A stretch of 64,000 bases of DNA from positions 62,001 through 126,000 of the forward strand of contig NZ_JAAVTA010000001.1 in assembly GCF_012102705.1 (NCBI RefSeq), written 5' to 3'. Source of the DNA: Haematospirillum sp. H1815. Lineage in GTDB: Bacteria > Pseudomonadota > Alphaproteobacteria > Rhodospirillales > Rhodospirillaceae. The notes beneath the pieces were generated by a model. That model searched no databases. It was not told the DNA's origin and was given only the letters and a program-made list of their open reading frames with translations. The position numbers and the translations under genes were made by a program. Numbering within the stretch: position 1 is the stretch's first letter; the number at the start of each line of letters is the position of its first letter. This document shows positions 16,169 through 24,803 of the stretch, one piece after another.

Positions 16169-17820
16169 CCGAAGGCAAGCTGCGTGATTTGATTATACGG
16201 TATGTTCACTCCCTCGATGCACGGCGTGTATCGATGCAGGAAGCCGTTGATCATTTTGTGTCGCTTGCCGAGACGGGTAAGGATATCCGTCTTGATCGTT
16301 GCTTTGCTGATTTCCGGCGTGATTCCCATCAGTTGGCTGGATCTGCCGGCAGTATGGGGTTTGCGGCGCTCGGGCGTGCGGCCATGGCGCTGGAAGTGAT
16401 GATCAATGCACTGGTCGAGCGTCAGTCTCCACCTTCTGTACGTGATGTTCGGCAAATGCGCGCTTTGTTCGAGCGCGTTGTTCTGCGTATGGAAGCAACC
16501 AATGCGGAAGACAGCACCCTTTTTTCCCTGTCTCATGATGCTACAGAGGATGCACCATCGGGACAGCCCCGTACTATTGCCCTCGTGTCCTCTGCGCTTG
16601 GGGAGTTCACTCGGTTAGCCCAGGAGCTCCACCCCTTTGGTCTGGAGCTATCCCTGTGCAGTAATCGGGATTGTTTTATGAAATTGCTACAGGACAATCA
16701 GCTACGCGCTGTGTTGTTTGACAGGCATGCCACGGTATCCGGTCTTTCTGCTGATCAGGTTCGTGCCCTGTGTCCACCTTCCGTGTCCTTGGTTATTTTA
16801 TCAGACAAGATAGATCTGCGGTGCCGTGTTGATGCGTGGCATAACGGTGCGGGTTCTGTCATCGATATCAGCAGCGGCGGCGCCGAGGTTGTTGATGCCA
16901 TAGAGCATGCCGCCGGCCCCATTGGTTATGCCGTACCGCGTGTTCTTATCGTTGATGATGACGAAGCCATTCTGGCCGTCTGCGAGCACGTGCTGTCCGA
17001 GGTTGGTATTTCGTGCGAAACATTGCCGCATGCCGAAAATATTCTGGATGTGATCAGCGTGTTCCGGCCAGACTTGCTGGTCATTGACCGGCATATGCCT
17101 GACTTCAGTGGTCTTGAGGTTGCGGCCGCTATACGCCAGCAGCCCGCTTATACAAATTTGCCACTGATTTTCCTGACACGGGATGACAATCTGGAATCAC
17201 GCATTGATGCCATTCGGGCTGGTGGAGATGGCTATGTCACCAAGCCGGTTGACATGGAGTATCTGATTGCCTTGGTGCGGCAGCGTATTTTGAGATCCCG
17301 GCAGTTGCAGGGTATGATCAGTCGTGATGGCTTGACCGGTCTGCTCAATCACGCCGCTTTCTACAAACGCTTGGAGGTCGAGATTGCGCAGGCTCATCGT
17401 AGCGGTAATCCACTGTCTGTCATGCTTCTCGATCTTGATTATTTCAAGAAAGTTAATGATACGTGGGGGCATCCGGCTGGTGATGCCGTATTGCAATCCT
17501 TGGCCCGTCTTTTGCGCCAGCGGCTACGGTCCGGTGACCTGTGTGGTCGTCTTGGTGGGGAAGAGTTTGCCATTCTACTGACCGGTACCAAGGGGTCCGA
17601 TGCCTTGCGGGTGGGGGGAGAGCTTCTGGATGCCTTCCGTGATATTACCCATCACAGTGGTTCGGAAACATTCACCCTTACATTCAGTGCCGGTGTGGCG
17701 GAACTGACAGCAGGTATTGCTGCAGATCAGCTGCTTGCTTCTGCAGATCGTGCTCTTTATGCGGCCAAGCGTGGTGGCCGTGCACAAGTATACCGTGACG
17801 TGGATATCTCCTCTGACTGA
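16165..17820 (+). CDS. Hpt-receiver-GGDEF protein, phosphorelay-controlled diguanylate cyclase
   Basis: A 551-residue protein. Residues 10-110 are an Hpt domain with His55 in DSHQLAGSAGSMGF. Residues 132-250 look like a receiver that has lost its acidic pocket and lysine. Residues 257-375 are an intact receiver (VLIVDDDE, Asp308, KPVD). Residues 380-548 are a GGDEF domain with active-site GGEEF at 464-468 and an inhibitory I-site RSGD at 455-458, exactly five residues ahead. It should make cyclic di-GMP under product feedback. Translation is coupled to the upstream receiver by ATGA. Phosphate could pass from the upstream kinase through the single receiver to His55 and then Asp308. Confidence 0.93.
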   Translation: MTEGKLRDLIIRYVHSLDARRVSMQEAVDHFVSLAETGKDIRLDRCFADFRRDSHQLAGSAGSMGFAALGRAAMALEVMINALVERQSPPSVRDVRQMRALFERVVLRMEATNAEDSTLFSLSHDATEDAPSGQPRTIALVSSALGEFTRLAQELHPFGLELSLCSNRDCFMKLLQDNQLRAVLFDRHATVSGLSADQVRALCPPSVSLVILSDKIDLRCRVDAWHNGAGSVIDISSGGAEVVDAIEHAAGPIGYAVPRVLIVDDDEAILAVCEHVLSEVGISCETLPHAENILDVISVFRPDLLVIDRHMPDFSGLEVAAAIRQQPAYTNLPLIFLTRDDNLESRIDAIRAGGDGYVTKPVDMEYLIALVRQRILRSRQLQGMISRDGLTGLLNHAAFYKRLEVEIAQAHRSGNPLSVMLLDLDYFKKVNDTWGHPAGDAVLQSLARLLRQRLRSGDLCGRLGGEEFAILLTGTKGSDALRVGGELLDAFRDITHHSGSETFTLTFSAGVAELTAGIAADQLLASADRALYAAKRGGRAQVYRDVDISSD

Positions 17821-17877
17821 CATCCTGTCCTTGCTTGTCTGGTGGTATCTGTGCTTCCTTTACGCCTTGGGGTGTGT

Positions 17878-20517
17878 ATGGGTGGGCGAGGCACTGTGTT
17901 CTGGTTCGTTGATGTGGGGGAGGGTTCATTTCCGTCGGGTACGTCCTGTCAGTTGCGGGAGCATTTGCTCCGGAGGTACTTGTCTGGCTCCATAGCTGCT
18001 CGCGTTCTGGCCAATATAGCTGCCTCCCTGGCGGTTATTGCCCTCTTGTTCGCTGTTCCTGTTGATATGGTTGGCGGGATCCTTTGGGGGGGCAGTGTTC
18101 TTGCATGTGGATTGTTTGCTGTTGTTTGGAGAATATTCTGGCGTGCCCGCCTTGCCACTATCTCATCGGCACTCCTGACTTGTGAAGTCGGCCTTTCTGT
18201 TCTGGCTGTCTTGCAAGGCCTGGCCTGGGGAAGCGGTATTGTAACGTTCGGGGGTGCTTTGCCCGGACCTGAAGGCTTTTTGTACCTGCTGGTTCTGGTT
18301 GCTGTTGCTGCGATTACGGTTCTGAATTACGCGCCGTTGCCTGCGGGTATGTTTGGTTTTGCAAGTGGGGCCTTGTTCTTTCCTGCGGCTGTTCTTGCCG
18401 GCGATGATGGGCCTATTTTACCGCTGATCGGGCTTGCCGGTATCGGTTACGGGATTTTTCTCCTTGCCGGTGGGTGGGCACGTTATCGCGAACTTGTCCA
18501 TCAGTACTGTATCAATGCCAGCCACCGTGATGTGTCAGAGCGGCTTGCCGAGCACGAGGTTCGCCATCGTTCGGTTCTGGAGTATCTGCCCGAGTTGGTG
18601 GTGGTTCTGGATGCGGATCTGCGTATTACCTTTCATAGCGCCGCCTCGGGGGATCTTTTTGGCTATCCTCCGGGTACCATGCAAGGGATGGATCTTCTCG
18701 CTGTTATTGCTCCGGCAGACCGGAGCCGCCTTCACTGTGCCCTGCACGGTCTTTTCCTGGATCCGGAGCAGACCTTTGCGGAGTTGATCGGCGGGCTTGC
18801 CCGTGACGGGCGTTCTGTCCCCCTGTCGCTGCGTGGGCGGGCTATACCGGGTGTTTCGCCGGAGCGTCGGCCACAGGAGCTGGTGATTACCCTTCGTGAT
18901 GCAACCAGGCGCCTTCATGTTGAGGAGACATTACGACGGGCAAAACATGAGGCCGAAGCAGCGGGGAAAGCGCGGTCAGATTTTCTGGCCATGATCAGTC
19001 ATGAAATTCGTACCCCGATGAGCGGGATTCTGGGCCTGGTTGATCTTTTGTCGGTCAGTGACCTGACGGAAGCGCAGAGAGAGCATGTGAGTGTCTTGCA
19101 GCGTGCCTGTGATCATCTGTTGGATCTTCTGACAAGTGTCCTTGATTTTTCGCGTATCGAAGCCCGTGGTATACGGATTGAGACTGAACCATTTGACCTG
19201 CGGCGTGTTGTGGGGGCTGTTACGGACATGTTCCGTGGCGAAGCAAAAGCCAAGGGAATACAAATGCGTGCGGTTGTCGCCCCGGAATTGCCGGCAACAT
19301 GGGTGGGGGACTCCCGTTGTCTGCGTCAGATTTTGGCCAATCTTGTTGGCAATGCTGTGAAGTTTACACAGGTTGGTCATGTCGAGGTCCGTGTGCGGGG
19401 CTCTTCATCCGGAGATCATGGGGTCCTCTGCTTTGATGTTGAGGATACCGGTGTCGGTATTGCACAAGGGGCCTGTGATTCCATCTTTGACCCCTTTGTC
19501 CAGGTCAATCGTGAATTGATAGGGAAGTCTGTTGGCTCCGGTCTTGGTTTGGCTATCTCCAGGCGTCTGGTTACCTTGCTTGGTGGCAAGATTTCTGTAT
19601 CCAGTGCTGTTGGGCAGGGATCGGTTTTCAGTTTTACAATTCCTCTCTCTGTTGGGCCGGAACGTGTCAATCTTGTAAAAGATGTTCTGCCAGTCCGTAT
19701 GCCGCGGGTTTGGGAGAGGGCGCCCGAGGCTATAAAAGTTCTGGTGGTTGATGACTCCGATCTTAATCGACTGGTGATTTGTGAAATGTTGAGCCGCCTT
19801 GGGTTTTGTGTTGTCGAGGCGCAGAACGGTGCAGAAGCCATCGATTGCCTTCAATCCGGGCCAGGGGGGTATCACCTTGTCTTCATGGATATCCAGATGC
19901 CCGAGGTTAACGGGATAGAAGCTGTACGGCGTATTCGCTTTGCTGAGCAATGCGCTGGCCGTCAGCCTGTTCCTGTTGTTGCTGTTTCGGCCAGTTCCCG
20001 GGATGAGGATCGTGAAGCGGCTCTGGAGGCGGGTTGCTGCGCCTATGTTATCAAACCACTGCGACGCGAACAGTTACTTGAGATTCTTGATCGTTTCCTT
20101 TCGGGGAACAACATTACGGCCTGTGTTAATTCATCCATGCGTGGAACTGTCTCGCGTCTTTCTTCCGGTCAGCCGGTTTCTGTTTCTCCATCTCTTGTGA
20201 CGTTGTTGCCTGGTTTTCTGGAGGCGATGCAGGCCCATATTACAGAGTTACGTCAGATGGTTATTCAGGGCAGAAGCACAGATGTTGTGCGCATTTCACA
20301 TGCCGCGAAAGGGAATGCCATGCTGTTTGGTTGCCCCCGTCTGGTAGAGGCATTGAGACGTCTGGAGGATCAGGGACGGATCTGGGAGAGCAAGTCGGGA
20401 GAAGGTTATGACGAGGTAGAGCAAAGCTTCATGCAGGCCCTTGTCGAGGCTGTCGAGCGTGAAGTGCTGTCTCTGGAGCACGAATCCGGTGACCAGTTGT
20501 CTGAGGCTATTGCCTAG
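17878..20517 (+). CDS. Membrane hybrid histidine kinase (5-6 TM, PAS, HisKA-HATPase, receiver, Hpt)
   Basis: About 879 residues. An N-terminal membrane domain with five or six hydrophobic segments spans residues 35-210. It is followed by a PAS domain (about 230-350), HisKA with His375 in MISHEIRTPMSG, and HATPase (NLVGNAVKFT, EDTGVGIA, GSGLGLA). A receiver with Asp671 in FMDIQMPEVNG and an Hpt domain with His808 in RISHAAKGNAMLFG complete it. The whole His-Asp-His relay is in one chain. ATG 17878 was chosen; GTG 17842 is an alternative and neither has a strong ribosome site. It follows the GGDEF gene by about 57 bases and may feed the same relay. Confidence 0.88.
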   Translation: MGGRGTVFWFVDVGEGSFPSGTSCQLREHLLRRYLSGSIAARVLANIAASLAVIALLFAVPVDMVGGILWGGSVLACGLFAVVWRIFWRARLATISSALLTCEVGLSVLAVLQGLAWGSGIVTFGGALPGPEGFLYLLVLVAVAAITVLNYAPLPAGMFGFASGALFFPAAVLAGDDGPILPLIGLAGIGYGIFLLAGGWARYRELVHQYCINASHRDVSERLAEHEVRHRSVLEYLPELVVVLDADLRITFHSAASGDLFGYPPGTMQGMDLLAVIAPADRSRLHCALHGLFLDPEQTFAELIGGLARDGRSVPLSLRGRAIPGVSPERRPQELVITLRDATRRLHVEETLRRAKHEAEAAGKARSDFLAMISHEIRTPMSGILGLVDLLSVSDLTEAQREHVSVLQRACDHLLDLLTSVLDFSRIEARGIRIETEPFDLRRVVGAVTDMFRGEAKAKGIQMRAVVAPELPATWVGDSRCLRQILANLVGNAVKFTQVGHVEVRVRGSSSGDHGVLCFDVEDTGVGIAQGACDSIFDPFVQVNRELIGKSVGSGLGLAISRRLVTLLGGKISVSSAVGQGSVFSFTIPLSVGPERVNLVKDVLPVRMPRVWERAPEAIKVLVVDDSDLNRLVICEMLSRLGFCVVEAQNGAEAIDCLQSGPGGYHLVFMDIQMPEVNGIEAVRRIRFAEQCAGRQPVPVVAVSASSRDEDREAALEAGCCAYVIKPLRREQLLEILDRFLSGNNITACVNSSMRGTVSRLSSGQPVSVSPSLVTLLPGFLEAMQAHITELRQMVIQGRSTDVVRISHAAKGNAMLFGCPRLVEALRRLEDQGRIWESKSGEGYDEVEQSFMQALVEAVEREVLSLEHESGDQLSEAIA

Positions 20518-20551
20518 ACGGGCACCCTCAATCTCCTTGATAAAAGGCGTC

Positions 20552-21079
20552 CTACCGGCTGGCGTACGTGAAGCCGCCCTCTCCAAAAGCCAGGAAGGAG
20601 TCGACGTCCAAGACGATCAGCAATTCTCCTTCCAGCCGCACAACGCCGGCCGAGATGCCACGCCAGCGTGGATCAAGCGTGGATGGATTCTGCTCTACAC
20701 CACGCGTTGGCAGTGTCAGAACATTCCCCACACTGTCGACCCTGAGGCTATACAGTTCTTGGCCCAGCTCCACCGTGACGCACATGACGTGTCCCTGTGT
20801 TTCGGATTCAGCTTGTTTGGGAAGGCCTAGGCGGGTGCGCACATCTATAACGGTTACAATGCGGCCACGCAGGTTGATGGAGCCCGCGACTTCGGGAGGT
20901 GCGAGCGGGATGCGGGCAATCTTTTCGGGGACCAGAATGTCCTGGACGCGTTCTACCGGGATCCCAAACAGCTGGCGTTCGACGTAGACAGTTACAAAAA
21001 CCTGCTCGTCACGACCAGCGGCGGTACGCCCTCCTGTTGAAGGTACGATATGCCCTTGGCTGGGGGTCAAGTCACCCAT
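20552..21079 (-). CDS. cheW: CheW-like chemotaxis coupling protein
   Basis: A 175-residue protein with a CheW fold at about residues 25-170: VYVERQLFGIPVERVQDIL, GSINLRGRIVTVIDVRTRLG, and VVRLEGELLIVLDVDSFL. These are the usual CheW contact regions for receptors and CheA. ATG 21079 has GGAGAG upstream; the longer frame before it has no homology. It stands alone, with no cheA, cheR or receptor gene in the window. It could serve the chemotaxis array or one of the kinase systems nearby. It converges with the hybrid kinase gene. Confidence 0.92.
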   Translation of the reverse strand: MGDLTPSQGHIVPSTGGRTAAGRDEQVFVTVYVERQLFGIPVERVQDILVPEKIARIPLAPPEVAGSINLRGRIVTVIDVRTRLGLPKQAESETQGHVMCVTVELGQELYSLRVDSVGNVLTLPTRGVEQNPSTLDPRWRGISAGVVRLEGELLIVLDVDSFLAFGEGGFTYASR

Positions 21080-21486
21080 GTTTTCACACTCTCCAGTGAT
21101 CCCCTGTTGTGCACGATAATGAACGCAATGAACTGCTTGTGCCAGCTCTTTTCCCAGACTGATGTTGGCCTGTGACGGGATGGACACGAACAGGAAGGAC
21201 CAAAAGCGAGCAGGCAAAAAAACCTTGGTATGCAAGGTGGAATTTGGCTGTCTCGGCAGTTGTTGTCTGCATCGCTATTTGACTGTGCAGACAAGTTTAC
21301 ACCTTGGTCTCGGTGGGTGGATAGTTTTCTTATGGTTTGTACAATATCGGCATATCAACCCATGGGTTTTATCTCTTTCTCTGCGTGGTACCGCGCATAC
21401 CGGGAATTTGCTGCAATTGCACGCAAGCAGCACCACGCTACCGTGATGATCCGGGGTGGTAGATCAAGCAAGTGGCCGTGGGTAAT
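21080..21486. other. 407-base region between cheW and a small ORF, no certain gene
   Basis: This stretch holds the minus-strand promoter region of cheW. A plus-strand frame starts at 21332 (MVCTISAYQ) and encodes about 52 residues, ending in RGGRSSKWPWVI at 21490. That frame has no ribosome site and no recognisable family, so I do not call it a gene. I see no RNA gene or repeat. Confidence 0.4.
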
Positions 21487-21714
21487 TTAGTTACGCATGT
21501 CGGGTTGTTTTTGCATGACATCTTCAGCTGCGCTGATAGCTGAATGGATAGAGCTGGCAAGTTCCGGGCTCAGGGCTTCAGCCTCGTGAAGCAAGTATGT
21601 CAGACAGGCGTGAATGCCGCGAATGGCAATCACACGACCCGCTGGGGAGCAGGGATCCGGATCCAAGCCTTCTGTGCATGTATCATGGTACGTTCCATAA
21701 ATATCAAACGGCAT
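21487..21714 (-). CDS. Small hypothetical protein (75 residues)
   Basis: A 75-residue frame starting MPFDIYGTYHD. It has two cysteines near the N-terminus (DTCTEG, DPCSPAG) and a helical C-terminal half (LLHEAEALSPELASSIHSAISAAEDVM). Its composition looks protein-like rather than random. I do not recognise the family. The ribosome site is weak (TCGGGTAATC about 15 bases upstream). It lies downstream of, and on the same strand as, the Lrp-type regulator, 152 bases away. No function is proposed. Confidence 0.5.
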   Translation of the reverse strand: MPFDIYGTYHDTCTEGLDPDPCSPAGRVIAIRGIHACLTYLLHEAEALSPELASSIHSAISAAEDVMQKQPDMRN

Positions 21715-21866
21715 GGCAAAGATTACCCGAAGCAGTTACTACCGTTCCCGTATTTTACCTTTTATTGCTCAGTATTCAATTCTATTTATATGTGCAAAAG
21801 AGGACATACAATCCAGGCTTTATTCTGGTTTTATAGCGGTATTTTTTCGTTCATTTTCTTTCATTC

Positions 21867-22301
21867 TTACAGCTTGTGTGGTGTGAGAAGTATTATGGTC
21901 TCTGTGATCTCCACACCTTTCAGCTTTCTAATGTATGACAGGGCATTGTCCAGCTCTGACAAGGATTGCGCCTGCATTTCCATAACGATGTCCCAACGTC
22001 CATTGGACGTGTAGATGGTTTTTGCTTCGGGGATTTCACGCAGGGCCCGCAGGGTGTTCTCGCTGGTGCGCGCTTGTTCGTGGATCAGCGTAATGGCGCG
22101 CACCCCTTCGGTAGGTCCAGTTACCTCAGAGCGGGTTCGCACTGTGAAACCAAGAATTTCCCCGTCTGTTTGAAGGCGATCAAGGCGGTTCTGGACAGTG
22201 CCGCGTGACACGCCAAGAATGCCCGCCAAGGATGCAACTGGTAGCCGCGCGTTATCGCGTAGCAGTGCCAGAAGGCGTCGATCCAGATCATCAAGAGCCA
22301 T
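21867..22301 (-). CDS. Lrp/AsnC-family transcriptional regulator
   Basis: A 144-residue protein. The N-terminal winged helix-turn-helix (LDDLDRRLLALLRDNARLP, VSRGTVQNRLDRL) is followed by an alpha-beta RAM ligand-binding domain from about residue 65. The family senses amino acids and forms octamers or dimers on DNA. Several members control polyamine, amino acid or transport genes. No obvious target is adjacent other than the divergent flavoprotein gene, 168 bases away, and its own promoter. Confidence 0.93.
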   Translation of the reverse strand: MALDDLDRRLLALLRDNARLPVASLAGILGVSRGTVQNRLDRLQTDGEILGFTVRTRSEVTGPTEGVRAITLIHEQARTSENTLRALREIPEAKTIYTSNGRWDIVMEMQAQSLSELDNALSYIRKLKGVEITETIILLTPHKL

Positions 22302-22469
22302 AGTCCACCAAGAAACCTATCGTTCAGTTTTGTCCCCATGATGCACGCCCGGCCCATTTGAGCAAGCGCCATGATCTGGTCATACTCGGGTTCATGGCGG
22401 GTGAATGGGCCTTGGCTTTCAGGTTTTGACACTGCTATGGTCCGCGCCTGATCAGGCTGGAAAGACGTA

Positions 22470-23711
22470 ATGTGTACATCTGTGAAGACCGTGAACGTGG
22501 CTATCATCGGGGCAGGGCCGGCTGGCTTGATTGCCGCACAGAAGATTTCATCTGTTTTTCCGGATGTGCATGTCTTTGATGCCACGCCTTCCCCCGGGCG
22601 CAAGTTTTTGTTGGCAGGTCGAGGGGGGCTTAACCTGACGCATTCCGAGCCTGAGGATCTTTTCTTGGGTCGTTATGGTGAGCAAAGGTCTTGGCTGGAA
22701 CCTATGATCAGGACTTTTGGTCCAGAAGACGTTCAGCGTTGGGCTGCCGATCTCGGGATTGCGACATTTGTGGGTACATCGGGGCGTGTCTTTCCTGTTG
22801 ACTTCAAGGCGGCCCCTTTAATGCGTTCCTGGCTCAGGCAGCTTCGCAGCCAAGGCGTCGTCATTCACACCCGTTGTCGTTGGGTCGGACGTGCTTCGTC
22901 CGGAGACTGGGTGTTTGAAAGTCCGGAAGGGGGCGTATCTGTCCGTGCGCGTGCTGTGTTATTGGCGATGGGCGGTGCCAGTTGGCCGCGGCTTGGGTCT
23001 GACGGGGCCTGGGTTGATATTCTGGCCTCTGCAGGTCTTTCCATTGCCCCGCTGCGTCCTGCCAATTGCGGTTTTGAGAGGGCTTGGTCCGATCATTTTA
23101 TGGCCCGCTGGGAAGGGGAACCTCTCAAGGCTGTAGCGTTGTCTTTTGAAGGCGTTACCCGGAAGGGCGAAATGATTGTCAGCCGCAGCGGGGTAGAGGG
23201 TGGCCTTGTCTATGCCTTTGCAGCCGCTTTGCGGAATGCGCTGGAAAGAGATGGCTACGCTGTGCCCTGTCTGGATTTGTTGCCTGACCGGGGCTATGAG
23301 CAGGTGGTGCGAAGTCTCTCATCACCCCGCGGTCGTCAGTCCTGGTCAACATTTCTTAAAAAGGCTGTTGGGCTGGGGGGCGTCAAGGCCGCGTTGCTCC
23401 GCGAGTGTGTCGATCCTTCTACATTGTCCCGTCCTGATGATCTGGCCCGGTTCCTCAAGGCGTTGCCTGTGTCGCTGTCAGCCCCCCGCCCCATAGCCGA
23501 GGCTATCAGTTCGGCGGGGGGTGTGGTGCGGGCAGAACTGGACTCCTCGCTGATGCTGTCATCCTGGCCGGGCGTTTTTTGCGCCGGAGAGATGCTGGAC
23601 TGGGAAGCACCTACCGGAGGATATTTGCTGACAGCCTGCCTGGCAACAGGTGCTCACGCGGCTTCCGGTCTTGTATCATGGTTGCAGGAGCAGGGTCGCT
23701 GTAAGGATTAG
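22470..23711 (+). CDS. HI0933/BaiN-type FAD-dependent flavoprotein
   Basis: A 413-residue protein with an N-terminal dinucleotide-binding fold (VAIIGAGPAGLIAAQK) and the family-specific GRKFLLAGRGGLNLTHSEP. VFCAGEMLDWEAPTGGY lies near the C-terminus, where the FAD adenine and flavin are held. This matches the TIGR03862 branch of HI0933/YhiN/BaiN proteins, whose cellular substrate is not known; bile-acid reductase names are transferred from distant homologues. GGAAAG lies seven bases before the ATG. The stop overlaps the convergent glpR-type stop by four bases. Confidence 0.88.
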   Translation: MCTSVKTVNVAIIGAGPAGLIAAQKISSVFPDVHVFDATPSPGRKFLLAGRGGLNLTHSEPEDLFLGRYGEQRSWLEPMIRTFGPEDVQRWAADLGIATFVGTSGRVFPVDFKAAPLMRSWLRQLRSQGVVIHTRCRWVGRASSGDWVFESPEGGVSVRARAVLLAMGGASWPRLGSDGAWVDILASAGLSIAPLRPANCGFERAWSDHFMARWEGEPLKAVALSFEGVTRKGEMIVSRSGVEGGLVYAFAAALRNALERDGYAVPCLDLLPDRGYEQVVRSLSSPRGRQSWSTFLKKAVGLGGVKAALLRECVDPSTLSRPDDLARFLKALPVSLSAPRPIAEAISSAGGVVRAELDSSLMLSSWPGVFCAGEMLDWEAPTGGYLLTACLATGAHAASGLVSWLQEQGRCKD

Positions 23712-24502
23712 TCTTGCAGGACACTGATCCGGGTCATGGCATTTGCGGTGCAGAAGACCTTGACGCCCCCTTGGGTACAGACCTGGGAAAGGCGAGGGGA
23801 GTTCACCTCATCTGTGAACAAGGCCGAAACCTGACTTATATGGGCGATCCGTACAGGTGCCGATCGCGATAACTTTGTGCGGTCTGCGACCAGAAACACC
23901 TGACGTGCATTCTCAATAATAGCCTGGGCGACACGCACTTCCCGATAGTCGTAATCCAGAAGAGCGCCATCCTCGTCCATGGCCGATGCCCCGATAACAG
24001 CGTAGTCAACCTTGAACTTCTTGACGAACTCGGCTGTGGCTTCCCCGACCAGGCCACCGTCAGAGCGGCGAAGCAGGCCACCGGCGACAATGATCTCGCA
24101 TGATGGGTTCTGGGTCAGTGTATTCGCAACATTCAGGTTATTGGTAATGACAAGCAGATTCCGGTGGCCCAGCAGGGCACGAGCAACAGCTTCTGTCGTT
24201 GTGCCAATGTTCATGAACAAGGATGCGTTGTGCGGTATTTCCGATGCACACAGCCGCCCGATTTCGTTCTTTTCGTCGGCAGCGATGACACGGCGTGTTT
24301 CGTAGCCGACATTCTCGATCCCAGAAGCCAGCACCGCACCGCCATGGACCCGGGCCAGCATGCCACGTTCACACAGCTCGTTCAGATCCCTGCGGATAGT
24401 TTGCGGTGTGACCTGGAAGCGGGACGCAAGGTCATCAACCAGGACCCTTCCGGATTCACGAGCCGCATCCATGATTTCCTGCTGCCGGAAAGACAGGATC
24501 AT
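23708..24502 (-). CDS. glpR: DeoR/GlpR-family transcriptional repressor
   Basis: A 264-residue protein with a DeoR-type helix-turn-helix at residues 5-58 (RQQEIMDAARESGRVLV, VTPQTIRRDLNEL, VHGGAV). A phosphosugar-binding domain follows, with FMNIGTTTEAVARAL and VADRTKLSRSAPVRI. GlpR relatives sense glycerol 3-phosphate and repress glycerol genes. Its divergent neighbour 300 bases away is glpD, which supports a GlpR role over other DeoR specificities. The intergenic region contains a perfect palindrome and two TGTTCA repeats. Confidence 0.88.
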   Translation of the reverse strand: MILSFRQQEIMDAARESGRVLVDDLASRFQVTPQTIRRDLNELCERGMLARVHGGAVLASGIENVGYETRRVIAADEKNEIGRLCASEIPHNASLFMNIGTTTEAVARALLGHRNLLVITNNLNVANTLTQNPSCEIIVAGGLLRRSDGGLVGEATAEFVKKFKVDYAVIGASAMDEDGALLDYDYREVRVAQAIIENARQVFLVADRTKLSRSAPVRIAHISQVSALFTDEVNSPRLSQVCTQGGVKVFCTANAMTRISVLQD

Positions 24503-24803
24503 CGTGTGTCCTTTTCATGCAAGATATGAGCAAGGAAGCATAAGGATCATCTTTTCCCGGTCAAGGTGTAAAAGTATGACTAAGATGCCTCATTTCTACT
24601 CCTTGTTTTCGGCTTGTTATTTTAAAAGTTAAGAGGGAATTGTCGGTATATAGATCTATGGTAGATGTGCTGATGCAGTTCTGTAAATGTCTTGAACCTC
24701 TTTATCTTTATATGAAAATTAATCATCCTTAAGGATATGGGTGTAGAGAATTTGTTCAGTATTTTCTGTTCAACAGGACCGGGAACAACGTAAGGGGTAT
24801 GCA
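24503..24803. promoter_or_regulatory. glpR-glpD divergent regulatory region
   Basis: A 301-base AT-rich region with no gene. It holds a perfect 12-base palindrome ATCCTTAAGGAT at 24725-24736, and two TGTTCA repeats at 24753-24758 and 24767-24772, just ahead of glpD. By position these are candidate operators for the divergently encoded GlpR. TTGAAC near 24689 could be a -35 element for glpD, but no good -10 partner is visible at normal spacing. Confidence 0.4.

Noticed and set aside
21332-21490. Plus-strand 52-codon frame between cheW and the small ORF
   Set aside because: No ribosome site, no family, and it overlaps the stop of the minus-strand small ORF. Not enough evidence for a gene.
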